DNA of 64,000 bases, from the NCBI RefSeq assembly GCF_030718205.1, contig NZ_JAUZQF010000008.1, forward strand, positions 1 through 64,000, written 5' to 3'. The translations under genes and the position numbers were made by a program. Under the pieces are notes generated by a model, which was not told the DNA's origin, made no database searches, and was given only the letters and a program-made list of their open reading frames with translations. Within the stretch, counting starts at the first letter, position 1. Each line of letters begins with the position of its first letter. Source of the stretch: Nonomuraea turcica. GTDB taxonomy: Bacteria; Actinomycetota; Actinomycetes; Streptosporangiales; Streptosporangiaceae. Shown here one piece after another: positions 34,104 through 43,239 of this stretch.

Positions 34104-34855
34104 CTGCTGTGAATTTCCGCGACCTGCACCGTCCCGGCGACCCGCTGCTGCTGCCGAACGCCTGGGACTATGGCTCGGCCGCCGTCCTGGCCGCGCAGGG
34201 GTTCCCGGCGATCGGCACGACCAGCCTCGGCGTGGCCGCCGTGCACGGCAAGCCGGACGCGGCCGGCGCCACCCGGGCCGAGACGATCGAGCTGGCGGAG
34301 TCGATCAAGGACCTCGGCGTCCTGGTCACCGTCGACATCGAGGGCGGCTTCAGCGACGACCCGGCCGAGGTGTCCGACCTGGTGGCGAGCCTGGGCGCGC
34401 TCGGCGTGGCCGGCGTCAACCTGGAGGACGGCCGCCCCGACGGCACGTTGCGCCCGATCGGCCTGCATCAGCGGATCATCGAAGCGGCCACGGGCCACGG
34501 CGTGTTCGTCAACGCCCGTACGGACACGTGCTGGCTGCGGACCGGCGCCACCCGTGAGCGAGTCCGGGCGTACGGCCACGCCGACGGGATCTTCGTACCG
34601 GGGCTGAGCGATCTCGGCGAGATCGCGGAGGTGGCGGCGAGCACGCCGCTGCCGCTCAACGTGCTCTACCAGCCGGGCGGCCCCACACTGGCCGAGCTCG
34701 CCGAGGCCGGCGTGGCCAGGGTGAGCACCGGGTCCCTGCTGTATCGGGCGGCGATCCAGGGCGCGCTGGCGACGGTGCTCGGCATCCGCGGTGAGCCTGC
34801 ACCCCCGATGCCGACCTATGCGGAGATGGCCGCGTTCTTGCCGCAGCCGCGATAA
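34100..34855 (+). CDS. isocitrate lyase/PEP mutase-family protein
   Basis: A 251-residue TIM-barrel protein. It begins with GTG 34100 overlapping the P450 stop. The family pattern is visible: LLPNAWDYGSAAVLAAQGFPAIGTTS, VTVDIEGGF (Mg-binding Asp), GVNLEDG, FVNARTDTCW and DGIFVPGL, then LNVLYQPGGPTLAELAEAGVARVSTGSLLYRAA. Enzymes of this branch are C-C or P-C lyases or hydrolases acting on oxaloacetate-like acids, e.g. methylisocitrate lyase-like. The exact substrate is not inferable. It sits between P450 and the SARP-like regulator. Confidence 0.85.
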   Translation: MTAVNFRDLHRPGDPLLLPNAWDYGSAAVLAAQGFPAIGTTSLGVAAVHGKPDAAGATRAETIELAESIKDLGVLVTVDIEGGFSDDPAEVSDLVASLGALGVAGVNLEDGRPDGTLRPIGLHQRIIEAATGHGVFVNARTDTCWLRTGATRERVRAYGHADGIFVPGLSDLGEIAEVAASTPLPLNVLYQPGGPTLAELAEAGVARVSTGSLLYRAAIQGALATVLGIRGEPAPPMPTYAEMAAFLPQPR

Positions 34856-34862
34856 TCGACGC

Positions 34863-37682
34863 ATGCGCTTCCAGATCCTCGGGCCCACCACCGCGCTGGG
34901 CGAGGACGGCGAACCCGTCGCGCTCGGCGGGCCCCGGGTGCGGGCCCTTCTCACGCTGCTCGCCCTGCACGCCGGGCGCATCGTCGGCGCGGAGCAGCTC
35001 GTGGACGGCATCTACGGCGCCCGTCCCCCTGAGGGCGTGGCCAACGCGCTGCAGTCGCAGGTGTCCAGGCTACGCAGGGCGCTGGGGCGGGACCTGGTGG
35101 AGTTCCACCCGGCCGGATACCGGCTGGTCGCCGACCCGCAGGACGTGGACGCGCGCCGGTTCGAGCAGCTCGCGCAGGCGGGCAGGCAGGCGCTGGAGGG
35201 CGGCGCCCCGGCACGGGCGGCCGCGCTGCTGCGCGAGGCACTGGAACTGTGGCGGGGCGCTCCACTGACCGACGCCCCCTACGCCGAGGCCGCCGCGACC
35301 GCACTGGAGGAGCTGCGGCTGGCCGCCACGGAAGACCGCGTCCAGGCCGATCTCGACCTGGGCAGGCACCGGGAGCTGGTCGCCGAGCTGAGCCAGCTCA
35401 TCGCCGCCCATCCGCTGCGCGAGCGACCGCGGGCCCAGCTCATGCGCGCCCTGTACGGCAGCGGCCGGCAGGCCGAGGCGCTGACCGTCTACGACGAGGC
35501 CAGGAAGATCCTGGACGAGGAGCTGGGCGTCGAGCCCGGGGCGGAGCTGGCCGCCGCGCACCTGGCCGTGCTGCGGGCCGATCCGGCGCTCGGCGCCCCT
35601 GCGGCCAGGACGGCCACCCAGCGGCAGGGGCTGCGGGCCCAGCTCACCAGCTTCGTCGGCCGCGCCGAGGAGCTGACGCACGTCGGTCAGAGGTTACAGA
35701 GCGGCCGGCTCGTCACCTTGATCGGTCCGGGTGGCGCGGGCAAGACCAGACTCGCGATCGAAGCGGCCGAGCAGGAGCCGGGCGACGTCTGCTTCGTGCC
35801 GCTCGCGCCGGTCACCGACGACGCGGACGTGCCCAGGGCCGTGCTGGCCGCACTCGACATCCGCGACTCCCTCCTGCACACGCCCGACCGTCCTGCCGTG
35901 GACCCGGTCACCCGGCTGCTCACCGCGCTCGCCGACCGCAAGCTGCTGCTCGTCCTGGACAACTGCGAGCACCTCATCGCAGCCACCGCCGAGCTGACCG
36001 ACCTGCTGCTCGCCTCGTGCCCCGGGCTGCGGGTGCTGGCGACCGGGCGGGAGGCGCTCGGCATCACCGGCGAGTCCATCCTGCCCGTGGCGCCGCTGCG
36101 GCTGCCGCCGCCCGAGGTGGACGACCCGCTGGACTACCCGGCCGTCCGGCTGTTCGCCGACCGGGCCGCCGCCGTCCAGCCCGGCTTCGCCGTGCACGCG
36201 GACAACGCCGCGCAGGTGGTGCGCATCTGCCGGGCGCTCGACGGGCTGCCGCTGGCCATCGAGCTGGCCGCGGCGCGGCTGCGTACGTTGTCGGTGTCCG
36301 ACGTGGCGGCCCGGCTGGACGACCGGTTCAGGCTGTTGACGCGTGGCAGCCGGGCGGCGCTGCCCCGGCACCAGACGCTGCGCGCGGTCGTGGCGTGGAG
36401 CTGGGACCTGCTGGACGAGAGCGAGCAGCGGCTGGCCAGGCGGCTGAGCGTGTTCGTGGGGGGCGCGCGGCCGGAGGCGGCCGAGCGGGTGTGCGGGCTG
36501 CCGGAGGAGGTGCTGTTCTCACTGGCGGAGAAGTCGCTGGTGGAGGTGGTCGGCGGGCGATACCGGATGCTGGAGACGATCCGGGCGTACTGCGCCGAAC
36601 ACCTGGCCGAATCCGGCGAAGTGGGCGCGATGCGTGACGCCCACGCCGCTTACTACCTGGACCTGGTCGAGGCCGCCGACGCGCGGCTGCGGACCCGTGA
36701 GCAGATGGAGTGGCTGGCCCGGCTGGACGAGGAGAGCGACGACGTCAACGCGGCGGTGCGCTGGGCGACCGAGTCGGGGCAGGTGGAGACGGCGCTGCGG
36801 CTGGTGGCCCACGCCGCCTGCTACTGGTACCTGCGCGGCGACCGCGTCACGAGCGCCGTTCTCGCGAGCGCGCTGGTGACCCGGCTCGCCTCCACCTGCC
36901 CCGAGGGCCTGGACGAGGAGTACGTCATGTGCGTGCTCGTCGCCGCCTGGCGAGGAGGGGTGGAGGACGAGCTGCGTGACCTGGTGACGGTGGCCAGAGG
37001 CCTGCTGGAGTGGAATCATCTGCCGGCGCGGGTCGAGTTCCTCATGATGATGTTGTCGATGTACACCGGGCCGCCCGACGACTTCCAAATGGCCTACGAG
37101 GAGATCACGCTTAACTCTCGCACGCTCCCGCCCTGGCAGGCGGCGCTGGGCTGCACCGGCGCGGCGTTCGTTCTGCAGACCCTCGGCCGGATGGAGGAGG
37201 CGGTGGCCCATTTCCATCTGGGCCTGGCCGCGTTCAAGGCGATCGGCGAGCGCTGGGGCACCGTGCTGGCGCTGTCCGGGCTCGGCGCCCTGTACCAGGA
37301 GCAGGGCGACTACTCGACGGCGTACGCGCTGGCCGGCGAGGCATTGGCGCTGGCCCGCGAGCTGGACGCCAAGACGGAGATCGCCGAGGCCCTGTGCCGG
37401 CGCGGCGACGCCCTGCAGGGACTGGGCGACCCGGCGCGGGCACGGGACGACTACGGGCTCGCGGCCGATCTGTCGCGGATGAACGGGTCCGTGGAGACCA
37501 TCGCGTGGGCCCATCTCGGCCTGGGCGAGGTGGCGCTGGCCCGCGGGGATCTGGCGGAGGCGCAGGCCGTGCTGACCCAGGCCCGCGACGAATGCCCGGA
37601 GGACTGGTACAGCGCCGCGGAGACCCGCGTCCGCATCGACGCCGCGCTGAGCGAGGTCAGCAGGATGGTCAGCGAACGGTAG
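34863..37682 (+). CDS. AfsR/SARP-like regulator with BTAD, NB-ARC and TPR domains
   Basis: 939 residues from ATG 34863. Domains in order: OmpR-type winged helix (MRFQILGP..., 1-95), bacterial transcriptional activation domain (BTAD, ~100-245), NB-ARC ATPase with Walker A GPGGAGKT and Walker B LLLVLDNC (~260-560), and TPR-like helical repeats (~600-939). The layout is that of AfsR and similar pathway or global regulators that sense a ligand through the ATPase/TPR part and recruit RNA polymerase through SARP binding. It stands next to an MFS exporter rather than a biosynthetic cluster. Its upstream gene ends seven bases before the start. A GC-rich hairpin follows its stop codon. Confidence 0.93.
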   Translation: MRFQILGPTTALGEDGEPVALGGPRVRALLTLLALHAGRIVGAEQLVDGIYGARPPEGVANALQSQVSRLRRALGRDLVEFHPAGYRLVADPQDVDARRFEQLAQAGRQALEGGAPARAAALLREALELWRGAPLTDAPYAEAAATALEELRLAATEDRVQADLDLGRHRELVAELSQLIAAHPLRERPRAQLMRALYGSGRQAEALTVYDEARKILDEELGVEPGAELAAAHLAVLRADPALGAPAARTATQRQGLRAQLTSFVGRAEELTHVGQRLQSGRLVTLIGPGGAGKTRLAIEAAEQEPGDVCFVPLAPVTDDADVPRAVLAALDIRDSLLHTPDRPAVDPVTRLLTALADRKLLLVLDNCEHLIAATAELTDLLLASCPGLRVLATGREALGITGESILPVAPLRLPPPEVDDPLDYPAVRLFADRAAAVQPGFAVHADNAAQVVRICRALDGLPLAIELAAARLRTLSVSDVAARLDDRFRLLTRGSRAALPRHQTLRAVVAWSWDLLDESEQRLARRLSVFVGGARPEAAERVCGLPEEVLFSLAEKSLVEVVGGRYRMLETIRAYCAEHLAESGEVGAMRDAHAAYYLDLVEAADARLRTREQMEWLARLDEESDDVNAAVRWATESGQVETALRLVAHAACYWYLRGDRVTSAVLASALVTRLASTCPEGLDEEYVMCVLVAAWRGGVEDELRDLVTVARGLLEWNHLPARVEFLMMMLSMYTGPPDDFQMAYEEITLNSRTLPPWQAALGCTGAAFVLQTLGRMEEAVAHFHLGLAAFKAIGERWGTVLALSGLGALYQEQGDYSTAYALAGEALALARELDAKTEIAEALCRRGDALQGLGDPARARDDYGLAADLSRMNGSVETIAWAHLGLGEVALARGDLAEAQAVLTQARDECPEDWYSAAETRVRIDAALSEVSRMVSER

Positions 37683-37703
37683 GCGGGCGGTCAGGCGCCC
37701 GCC
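37682..37703 (+). terminator. GC-rich hairpin after the regulator gene
   Basis: GGCGGGCG (37682-37689) pairs perfectly with CGCCCGCC (37696-37703), six-base loop. It starts at the last base of the regulator stop and ends 13 bases before the MFS start. No T-run follows, so it could be a weak terminator or an attenuator between the two genes. Confidence 0.5.
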
Positions 37704-37716
37704 GGACAGTGGCGCC

Positions 37717-39222
37717 ATGAGAAACAAATGGTCGTGCCTGGCGATCGCGTGCCTGGCCACCCTGCTGCTGTCGCTCGACCTCACCGTCCTGCACCTGGCC
37801 CTGCCGAGGCTGGTGACCGACCTCGGCGCGAGCTCCACGCAGCTGCTCTGGATCGGCGACGTCTACGGTTTCGCGCTCGCCGGCCTGCTCATCACCATGG
37901 GCAACCTCGGCGACCGCATCGGCCGCAAGCGCCTGCTGCTGATCGGCGCGGCGGCGTTCGGCGCGGCCTCGGTCGTGACCGCGTACGCGCCCAACGCCGA
38001 GCTGCTGATCGCGGCCAGAGCCCTGCTCGGCGTGGCCGGCGCCACGATCATGCCCTCCACCCTGTCGATCGTCAGGAACGTGTTCACCGAGCCCGGTGAG
38101 CGCACGACGGCCGTCGGGATCTGGAGCGGCATGAGCGCCGCGGGCTTCGCCGTGGGCCCCGTGGTCGGCGGGCTGCTGCTCGACCACTTCTGGTGGGGCT
38201 CGGTGTTCCTGATCAACGTGCCGATCATGCTGCTGGTGCTGGCCGGCGGCATCCTGGTGTTGCCCGAGTCCCGCAACCCGGACGCGGGCCGGCTGGACCT
38301 CCTCAGCGTCGTCCTGTCGTTCGCCGGCGTGGTGTCGGTCGTCTACGCGATCAAGGAGGCCGCCCACAAGGGCATCGAGCACGCCGACGTGCTCGTGGCG
38401 GGCGTGGGCGGGGTGGCGCTGCTGGCCTTGTTCGCGTGGCGGCAGACGCGGCTGGCCGAGCCGCTGATCGACGTGCGGCTCTTCGCCCGCAGGGCGTTCA
38501 CCGCGTCCATCGTCACGAACCTGCTGGCGATCTTCGCGATGTCCGCCATGATGTTGATGTTCGCCTGGTACCTGCAGCTCGTGCTCGGCTGGTCGCCGCT
38601 GCAGGCGGGGCTGGCCCAGCTGCCCGGCGGCCTCAGCGGCGCGATCGGCGGGGTGCTGGCCGCCCAGCTGATCCCCCGCATCGGCAGGAACGGCGTGGTC
38701 GCCCTGGGCCTGGCCATGAACGCGGGCTCGTTCCTCTACTACAGCACCCTCGGCATCGAGCTGAACTACCTGACGTTGCTGCCCGTCATGATGATCGGCG
38801 GCATCGGCATCGGGTTCGCTTTCACCGTCAACAACGACAACGTGCTGGCCACCGCACCCAGGCAGCGCGCGGGGGCCGCGGCCGCGGTGTCGGAGACGGC
38901 GTTCGAGCTGGGCGGGGCGCTCGGCATCGCGATCCTGGGCACCGTGCTGAACAGCGCCTACCGCGCCAACCTGGAGTTGCCTGCCGGGGTTCCCGGCGAG
39001 GGCGCCAGGGAGTCGATCGCCGGGGCGGTGGGCACGGCCGCGCAGCTGCCTGCCGAGCAGGCCGGCCAGCTCATGCGGGCCGCGCAGACGGCGTTCATCG
39101 AGGGGCTGCAGGTCACCGCGCTGGTCACGGCGGCACTGCTGGCCGTGGTCGCGCTGCTGGCGCTGGTGGGGCTGCGCGGCGTGCCGAAGGAGATTCCCGA
39201 GGAGGTCCTGGCCCGCGCGTGA
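37717..39222 (+). CDS. DHA2-type MFS drug exporter (14 TMS)
   Basis: 501 residues with about 14 hydrophobic helices. Motif A (GNLGDRIGRKRLLLIG) follows helix 2, and motif C-like GVAGATIMPSTLSIV lies in helix 5, features of the DHA2 (QacA/EmrB) drug:H+ antiporter group. It likely exports a hydrophobic compound using the proton gradient. It follows the AfsR-like gene by 34 bases and is probably controlled by it. The convergent beta-lactamase-like gene ends one base away. Confidence 0.93.
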   Translation: MRNKWSCLAIACLATLLLSLDLTVLHLALPRLVTDLGASSTQLLWIGDVYGFALAGLLITMGNLGDRIGRKRLLLIGAAAFGAASVVTAYAPNAELLIAARALLGVAGATIMPSTLSIVRNVFTEPGERTTAVGIWSGMSAAGFAVGPVVGGLLLDHFWWGSVFLINVPIMLLVLAGGILVLPESRNPDAGRLDLLSVVLSFAGVVSVVYAIKEAAHKGIEHADVLVAGVGGVALLALFAWRQTRLAEPLIDVRLFARRAFTASIVTNLLAIFAMSAMMLMFAWYLQLVLGWSPLQAGLAQLPGGLSGAIGGVLAAQLIPRIGRNGVVALGLAMNAGSFLYYSTLGIELNYLTLLPVMMIGGIGIGFAFTVNNDNVLATAPRQRAGAAAAVSETAFELGGALGIAILGTVLNSAYRANLELPAGVPGEGARESIAGAVGTAAQLPAEQAGQLMRAAQTAFIEGLQVTALVTAALLAVVALLALVGLRGVPKEIPEEVLARA

Positions 39223-39223
39223 C

Positions 39224-40132
39224 TCAGAGAACGGGGTTGGTCGGGCAGGGCCGGGTGGTGGTCGGGATGAGGGCGTCGAGGCGGGCGCCGATCATCCTGG
39301 CCACCCTTTCGATGGTCTCGATGCCCGTGCCTTCCCCTGGCTGCCGGTCCGTCTGCACCGACAGCAGCAGGTCCCGCCCGGGCCCCACGACACGGCCGTA
39401 GCTGGTGACGGCCCACGTGTTCTGGATGAACGGCCGCGGGGTCCACCCGTTCTTCAGCGCCACCCGGTCCCCGGGGCGGGCGGCGGCGCTGACGCCCCAT
39501 GCCTGGTCCTTCTGGACCCGCTGCATCAGCCCGAGCACCAGCCGCCGATCGGCCTTGCTCAGTCCCTTGCCCCCGCGGATCAGCGCCTTCAGCAGGCGGA
39601 TGCGATCGGCCGGGCTGGTGGTGGTGCCGCCCCAGAAGTGGCTCGGCCCCGGCGTGGTCTCCCGCAGTCCCACCCGGCCGTAGAAGGCGCTCAGGGCGCC
39701 GCCTCCGCCGGCCCGCGACCACAACGCGTCCGCGGCGCCGTTGTCGCTCTCCCTGATCATGCGGTCGGCCAGATCGCGCTCGCCCTCGTCCAGCCCGCCG
39801 GAGCGGGCCGCCAGCAGCGCCGCCAGGATGTCGACCTTGGCGCCACTCGCGGTGATCATGTCGTGCTGGTGCGCTCCTTGCCCCAGCGTGATCCCAGTGA
39901 CGAGGTCCTGCGCCGCGAAGACGACCCGCCCCGGGCGGTGGCTCAGATACCGGGAGATGTCACGGAGGAGCCGGGCGCGGGCGGCGGCGCCCGCCCGCAC
40001 ATCCGGAAATTTCAGTACACAGCGCGCCGCCTTGACCGGAGCCCTCGCGACGGCGGGCACCGTCGGCGCCCGCTGGGCCCCACACGCCGCCACCAGCGCC
40101 AGCCCGGCGGCGGCCAGCCACATCACACGCAC
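39224..40132 (-). CDS. beta-lactamase-fold (class A-like) lipoprotein
   Basis: About 302 residues; starts TTG 40138, GTG 40132, GTG 40126 and ATG 40123 are all in frame, GTG 40132 having GGGGG upstream. A lipobox ALVAACG follows the signal helix, so it is anchored outside the membrane. Class A motifs: S-x-x-K as SGAK in MITASGAKVDIL, S-D-N in RESDNGAAD, and K-T/S-G as KNG in LKNGWTP. The omega-loop region (VGLRETTPGPSHFWGG) is short and the Glu166-x-x-x-Asn170 pattern is not clear. It could be a beta-lactamase or a DD-peptidase-like penicillin-binding relative. Confidence 0.8.
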   Translation of the reverse strand: MRVMWLAAAGLALVAACGAQRAPTVPAVARAPVKAARCVLKFPDVRAGAAARARLLRDISRYLSHRPGRVVFAAQDLVTGITLGQGAHQHDMITASGAKVDILAALLAARSGGLDEGERDLADRMIRESDNGAADALWSRAGGGGALSAFYGRVGLRETTPGPSHFWGGTTTSPADRIRLLKALIRGGKGLSKADRRLVLGLMQRVQKDQAWGVSAAARPGDRVALKNGWTPRPFIQNTWAVTSYGRVVGPGRDLLLSVQTDRQPGEGTGIETIERVARMIGARLDALIPTTTRPCPTNPVL

Positions 40133-40139
40133 ACGCAAA

Positions 40140-40160
40140 CCCCCGAGCTCTCATCGGGGG
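40140..40160 (-). terminator. hairpin terminator ending the polyamine operon
   Basis: CCCCCGA (40140-40146) and TCGGGGG (40154-40160), perfect 7-bp stem with a seven-base loop, followed on the minus strand by TTTG. It lies 23 bases after the oxidase stop and just before the lipoprotein start, so it also forms that gene's leader. Confidence 0.65.
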
Positions 40161-40182
40161 TCGGCAGTCTCCTGCCCTCAGG

Positions 40183-41586
40183 TCACGAGTCGAATCCCAG
40201 CCCCATCCGGTCGAGCGCGCGCAACCACAGATTGCGCTTGCCCTGGTGCTGGTCGGCCTGGGCGATCGACCACCGGGTGAACTGGATGACCCCCGACCGC
40301 ACCGGCTCGGGCGGGAACGGGATCGGCTTCTCCTTGACCATCCGCAGCTCGGTCCGCTCGGTACGCTCGCCTGCCAGCAGGTCCAGCATGACGTTCGCGC
40401 CGAAGCGCGTGGCCCCGACGCCCATGCCGGTGTAGCCGATGGCGTAGACCAGCCGCCCGCCGTGCGCCTGGCCGTAGAAGGCGCTGAACCGGCTGCAGGT
40501 GTCGATCACGCCGCCCCACCGGTGGGTGAAGCGTACCTCGGCGAGCTGGGGGAAGGTGTCGTAGAAGTGCCGGGCGAGCGTGACGAACGTCTCGTCGCGC
40601 TGGTCGTACTCCGGTTTTACCAGGCCGCCGTTGTAGTAGACGGCGTCGTAGCCGCCCCACAGGATGCGGTTGTCGTCGGTGAGCCGGTAGTAGTGGAACC
40701 GGTTGGCGGAGTCGCCGACGCCCTGCCGGTTGCGCCAGCCCACCTGGGCGAGCTGCGCGTCGGTCAGCGGCTCGGTCATGAGCGCGTAGTCGTACACGGG
40801 GACCACGAAGTGCTTGAGCCGCCGCAGCAGCGGCGGGAAGACGCCGGTGCCCAGCGCGACCTTCGGCGCGGTGACAGAGCCGTACGGGGTGCGCAGCGTG
40901 ATCTTCGTGCCGTCGTCGCGCAGCGAGCGGACCGGGCTGCGCTCGTACACGCGGACGCCGAGCCGCAGGCACGCCTCCCGCAGCCCCCACGCCAGCCGCG
41001 CCGGGTCCAGCATGGCGCAGCCGCTGCGCTCCCAGAGCCCGCCCAGGTAGGTCGGCGAGTCGACCTCGGCCCGCACCTGGTCCTGGTCGAGCGGCACGTA
41101 GTCGAGCTCGAGCTCGGAGATCAGGTCCAGGTGCTCGTTGAGCCCGTCGAGCTGCCACGGCTCGGTGGCCACGTGCAGCTCGCCGGTGCGTTCGAAGGAG
41201 CAGTCAATGCCGTGACGCTCCAGCGTGCCCTCGATCTCGTCGAGGTTGTCCACCCCCATGCGTTCCAGCCGGTCGATCTCGTCCGGCCACCGCTCCAGCC
41301 CGTTGGCCAGGCCGTGAGTGAGCGTCGCCATGCAGAACCCGCCGTTGCGGCCGGTGGCCGCCCAGCCGATCCTGCGCCCTTCGAGCAGGACCACGTCCAG
41401 CGACGGGTCGCGTTCCTTGGCCATCAGGGCGGTCCAGAGCCCTGAGAAGCCGCCGCCGACCACGACGAGGTCGGCGCTGGTGTCCTGGTCGAGCCGCGGT
41501 TGCGGCTCGGGTCTGGCCGGGCTGTCCAGCCAGTACGGCTTGCGCTCCGCGTCAGCAAGCGCCTTCAGCGGATCCACAAATCCCAC
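40183..41586 (-). CDS. FAD-dependent amine oxidoreductase (gamma-glutamylputrescine oxidase-like)
   Basis: 467 residues of the DAO family. The FAD-binding fold is DLVVVGGGFSGLWTALMAKE (about residues 36-55), followed by the ATGRNGGFC box (about 75-83), where FAD is bound in this branch. The C-terminal RFTHRWGGVIDTCSRFSAFYGQ and YAIGYTGMGVGATRFGANVMLDLLAGERTER complete the family pattern (PuuB-like). Start is GTG 41586 with TAGGGA. As the last gene after potC (16 bases apart), it likely oxidises the imported polyamine or its glutamylated form. Confidence 0.85.
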   Translation of the reverse strand: MGFVDPLKALADAERKPYWLDSPARPEPQPRLDQDTSADLVVVGGGFSGLWTALMAKERDPSLDVVLLEGRRIGWAATGRNGGFCMATLTHGLANGLERWPDEIDRLERMGVDNLDEIEGTLERHGIDCSFERTGELHVATEPWQLDGLNEHLDLISELELDYVPLDQDQVRAEVDSPTYLGGLWERSGCAMLDPARLAWGLREACLRLGVRVYERSPVRSLRDDGTKITLRTPYGSVTAPKVALGTGVFPPLLRRLKHFVVPVYDYALMTEPLTDAQLAQVGWRNRQGVGDSANRFHYYRLTDDNRILWGGYDAVYYNGGLVKPEYDQRDETFVTLARHFYDTFPQLAEVRFTHRWGGVIDTCSRFSAFYGQAHGGRLVYAIGYTGMGVGATRFGANVMLDLLAGERTERTELRMVKEKPIPFPPEPVRSGVIQFTRWSIAQADQHQGKRNLWLRALDRMGLGFDS

Positions 41587-41602
41587 ATCCCTACGGAAAA
41601 TC

Positions 41603-42388
41603 TCAGGTACGGCGCCTCGCCGCGACCGCGTTGCCGATCGCGATCAGCACCCCGATGCCGAAGATCAGCGTACCCATGACGTTGACCTGCGGTGGGATTC
41701 CCGTCTTCACCGCGCCGACGATCCACAGCGGGAACGTGATGGTCGAGCCGTTGACGAAGCTCGTGACCACGTAGTCGTCGATGGACAGCGCGAACGACAA
41801 CATGGCCCCGGCGAGCACGCCGGGCATGATCGCCGGCAGCGTCACCTGCCGGAATGTCCCCCACGCCGTGGCCCCGAGATCCCTGGCGGCCTCCTCCAGC
41901 GACGGGTCGAGCGTGACGATGCGCGCCCGCACGGTCACCACCACGAACGCCAGCGAGAACAACACGTGCGCCATGATGATCGTGTTCGCGTCGCGCGGCA
42001 CGTTCCCCGAGACGAACAGCGACAGCAGCGACGCGCCCATGACCAGCTCGGGCGTGGAGATCGCGGCGAAGATGAGGAAGTTCGTGACCCCCTTGCCGCG
42101 GAAGCGGTGCCGGCCCAGCGCCAGCCCGAGCATGGTGCCGATCACCACCGTGATGATCGTGCTGACGGCGGCGATGACCAGCGAGTTCCGCAACGCCACG
42201 GTCAGGTCGGAGATGTCGAAGAGCTCGCCGTACCAGCGCAGCGTGAAGCCCTGCCACGTGGTGTTGGACTTGCTCTTCTTGTCGTTGAACCCGAACAGGA
42301 TCATCACGGCGATCGGCGACGACAGCCAGACGATGACCAGCCACGTGTAGACGTGGAGCAGCTTGTCCCCGAGCCGAGTCCCTCTCAT
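41603..42388 (-). CDS. potC: polyamine ABC transporter permease
   Basis: 261 residues, about six helices. ATG 42388 overlaps the PotB stop (ATGA). The EAA loop is EEAARDLGATAWGTFRQVTLPAIMPGV, which sits in the cytoplasmic loop contacting the ATPase. With PotB it forms the PotABCD-type spermidine/putrescine channel. The frame is open further upstream, but only as a shadow of PotB. The product SIDDYVVTSFVNGSTITFPLWI is characteristic of PotC. Confidence 0.92.
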   Translation of the reverse strand: MRGTRLGDKLLHVYTWLVIVWLSSPIAVMILFGFNDKKSKSNTTWQGFTLRWYGELFDISDLTVALRNSLVIAAVSTIITVVIGTMLGLALGRHRFRGKGVTNFLIFAAISTPELVMGASLLSLFVSGNVPRDANTIIMAHVLFSLAFVVVTVRARIVTLDPSLEEAARDLGATAWGTFRQVTLPAIMPGVLAGAMLSFALSIDDYVVTSFVNGSTITFPLWIVGAVKTGIPPQVNVMGTLIFGIGVLIAIGNAVAARRRT

Positions 42389-43236
42389 CGGGCCGCCGCC
42401 TCGAGGACGTTCTCGGTGCCGAGCGCCCTGGCGTAGATGAAGATGCCCACGAGCAGCACCGCCATCAACGTGAACGACAGCGCCGAAGCGGTCGGGTAGT
42501 TCAGGTTGGTCAGGTATTCGGTCTGGATGATGTTGCCGATCATCGTGTTGGAGGTCCCGCCCAGGATGGCGGCGTTGATCGGGTCTGCCGTGGCGGGCAC
42601 AAAGGTCATCAACACCCCGGCGAACACCCCCGGCAACGACAGCGGCAGCACCACCCGCCGGAACGCCCCCGTGCGGGTCGCGTACAGGTCCTGCGCCGCC
42701 TCCACCACCCGCGGGTCCACGCGTTCGAGTGACACGTAGATCGGCAGGATCATGAACGGCAGGAAGTTGTACGTCAGCCCACCCACCACCGCGAACGTCG
42801 TGGCCAGCACGTGGAAGTCGTCGGGCAGCAGCCCCCAGTCCTTCAGCGTGCCGAACAGGATGCCGTTGTCGGCCAGCAGGAAGTTCCACGAGATCGTCCG
42901 CAGCACGAACGACACGAAGAACGGCAGCAGGATCAGGAACAGGTAGACGGACTTGCGCCGGCCGCCCTTGAACGCGATCCAGTACGCCACCGGATACCCG
43001 ATGACCAGCATGGCCGCCGTCGCCATCGCGCCGTAGAAGAGCGAGCGGACCAGCTGGGTGCTGTACCTGCCGATGGCGTCGCCGTAGTTGGAGAAGCTGA
43101 ACGTCATGGCGAAGCCGTCGATGGCGTTGCCGGTCTGCAACGACACCGACGCCATCGCCACCATGGGCACGACCAGGAAGATCGCCAGCCACATCCAGCT
43201 CGGCAACGCCAGCAGGTAGGGGGTGAGCCGCCGCAT
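42385..43236 (-). CDS. potB: polyamine ABC transporter permease
   Basis: 283 residues with six helices. The N-terminal helix is LLALPSWMWLAIFLVVPMVAMASVS, the EAA loop is VVEAAQDLYATRTGAFRRVVLPLSLPGV, and the late segment VPATADPINAAILGG is the PotB pattern. The gene ends by overlapping potC, and the solute-binding gene ends four bases upstream of its start. It forms the channel with PotC. Confidence 0.93.
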   Translation of the reverse strand: MRRLTPYLLALPSWMWLAIFLVVPMVAMASVSLQTGNAIDGFAMTFSFSNYGDAIGRYSTQLVRSLFYGAMATAAMLVIGYPVAYWIAFKGGRRKSVYLFLILLPFFVSFVLRTISWNFLLADNGILFGTLKDWGLLPDDFHVLATTFAVVGGLTYNFLPFMILPIYVSLERVDPRVVEAAQDLYATRTGAFRRVVLPLSLPGVFAGVLMTFVPATADPINAAILGGTSNTMIGNIIQTEYLTNLNYPTASALSFTLMAVLLVGIFIYARALGTENVLEAAAR

Positions 43237-43239
43237 GTG

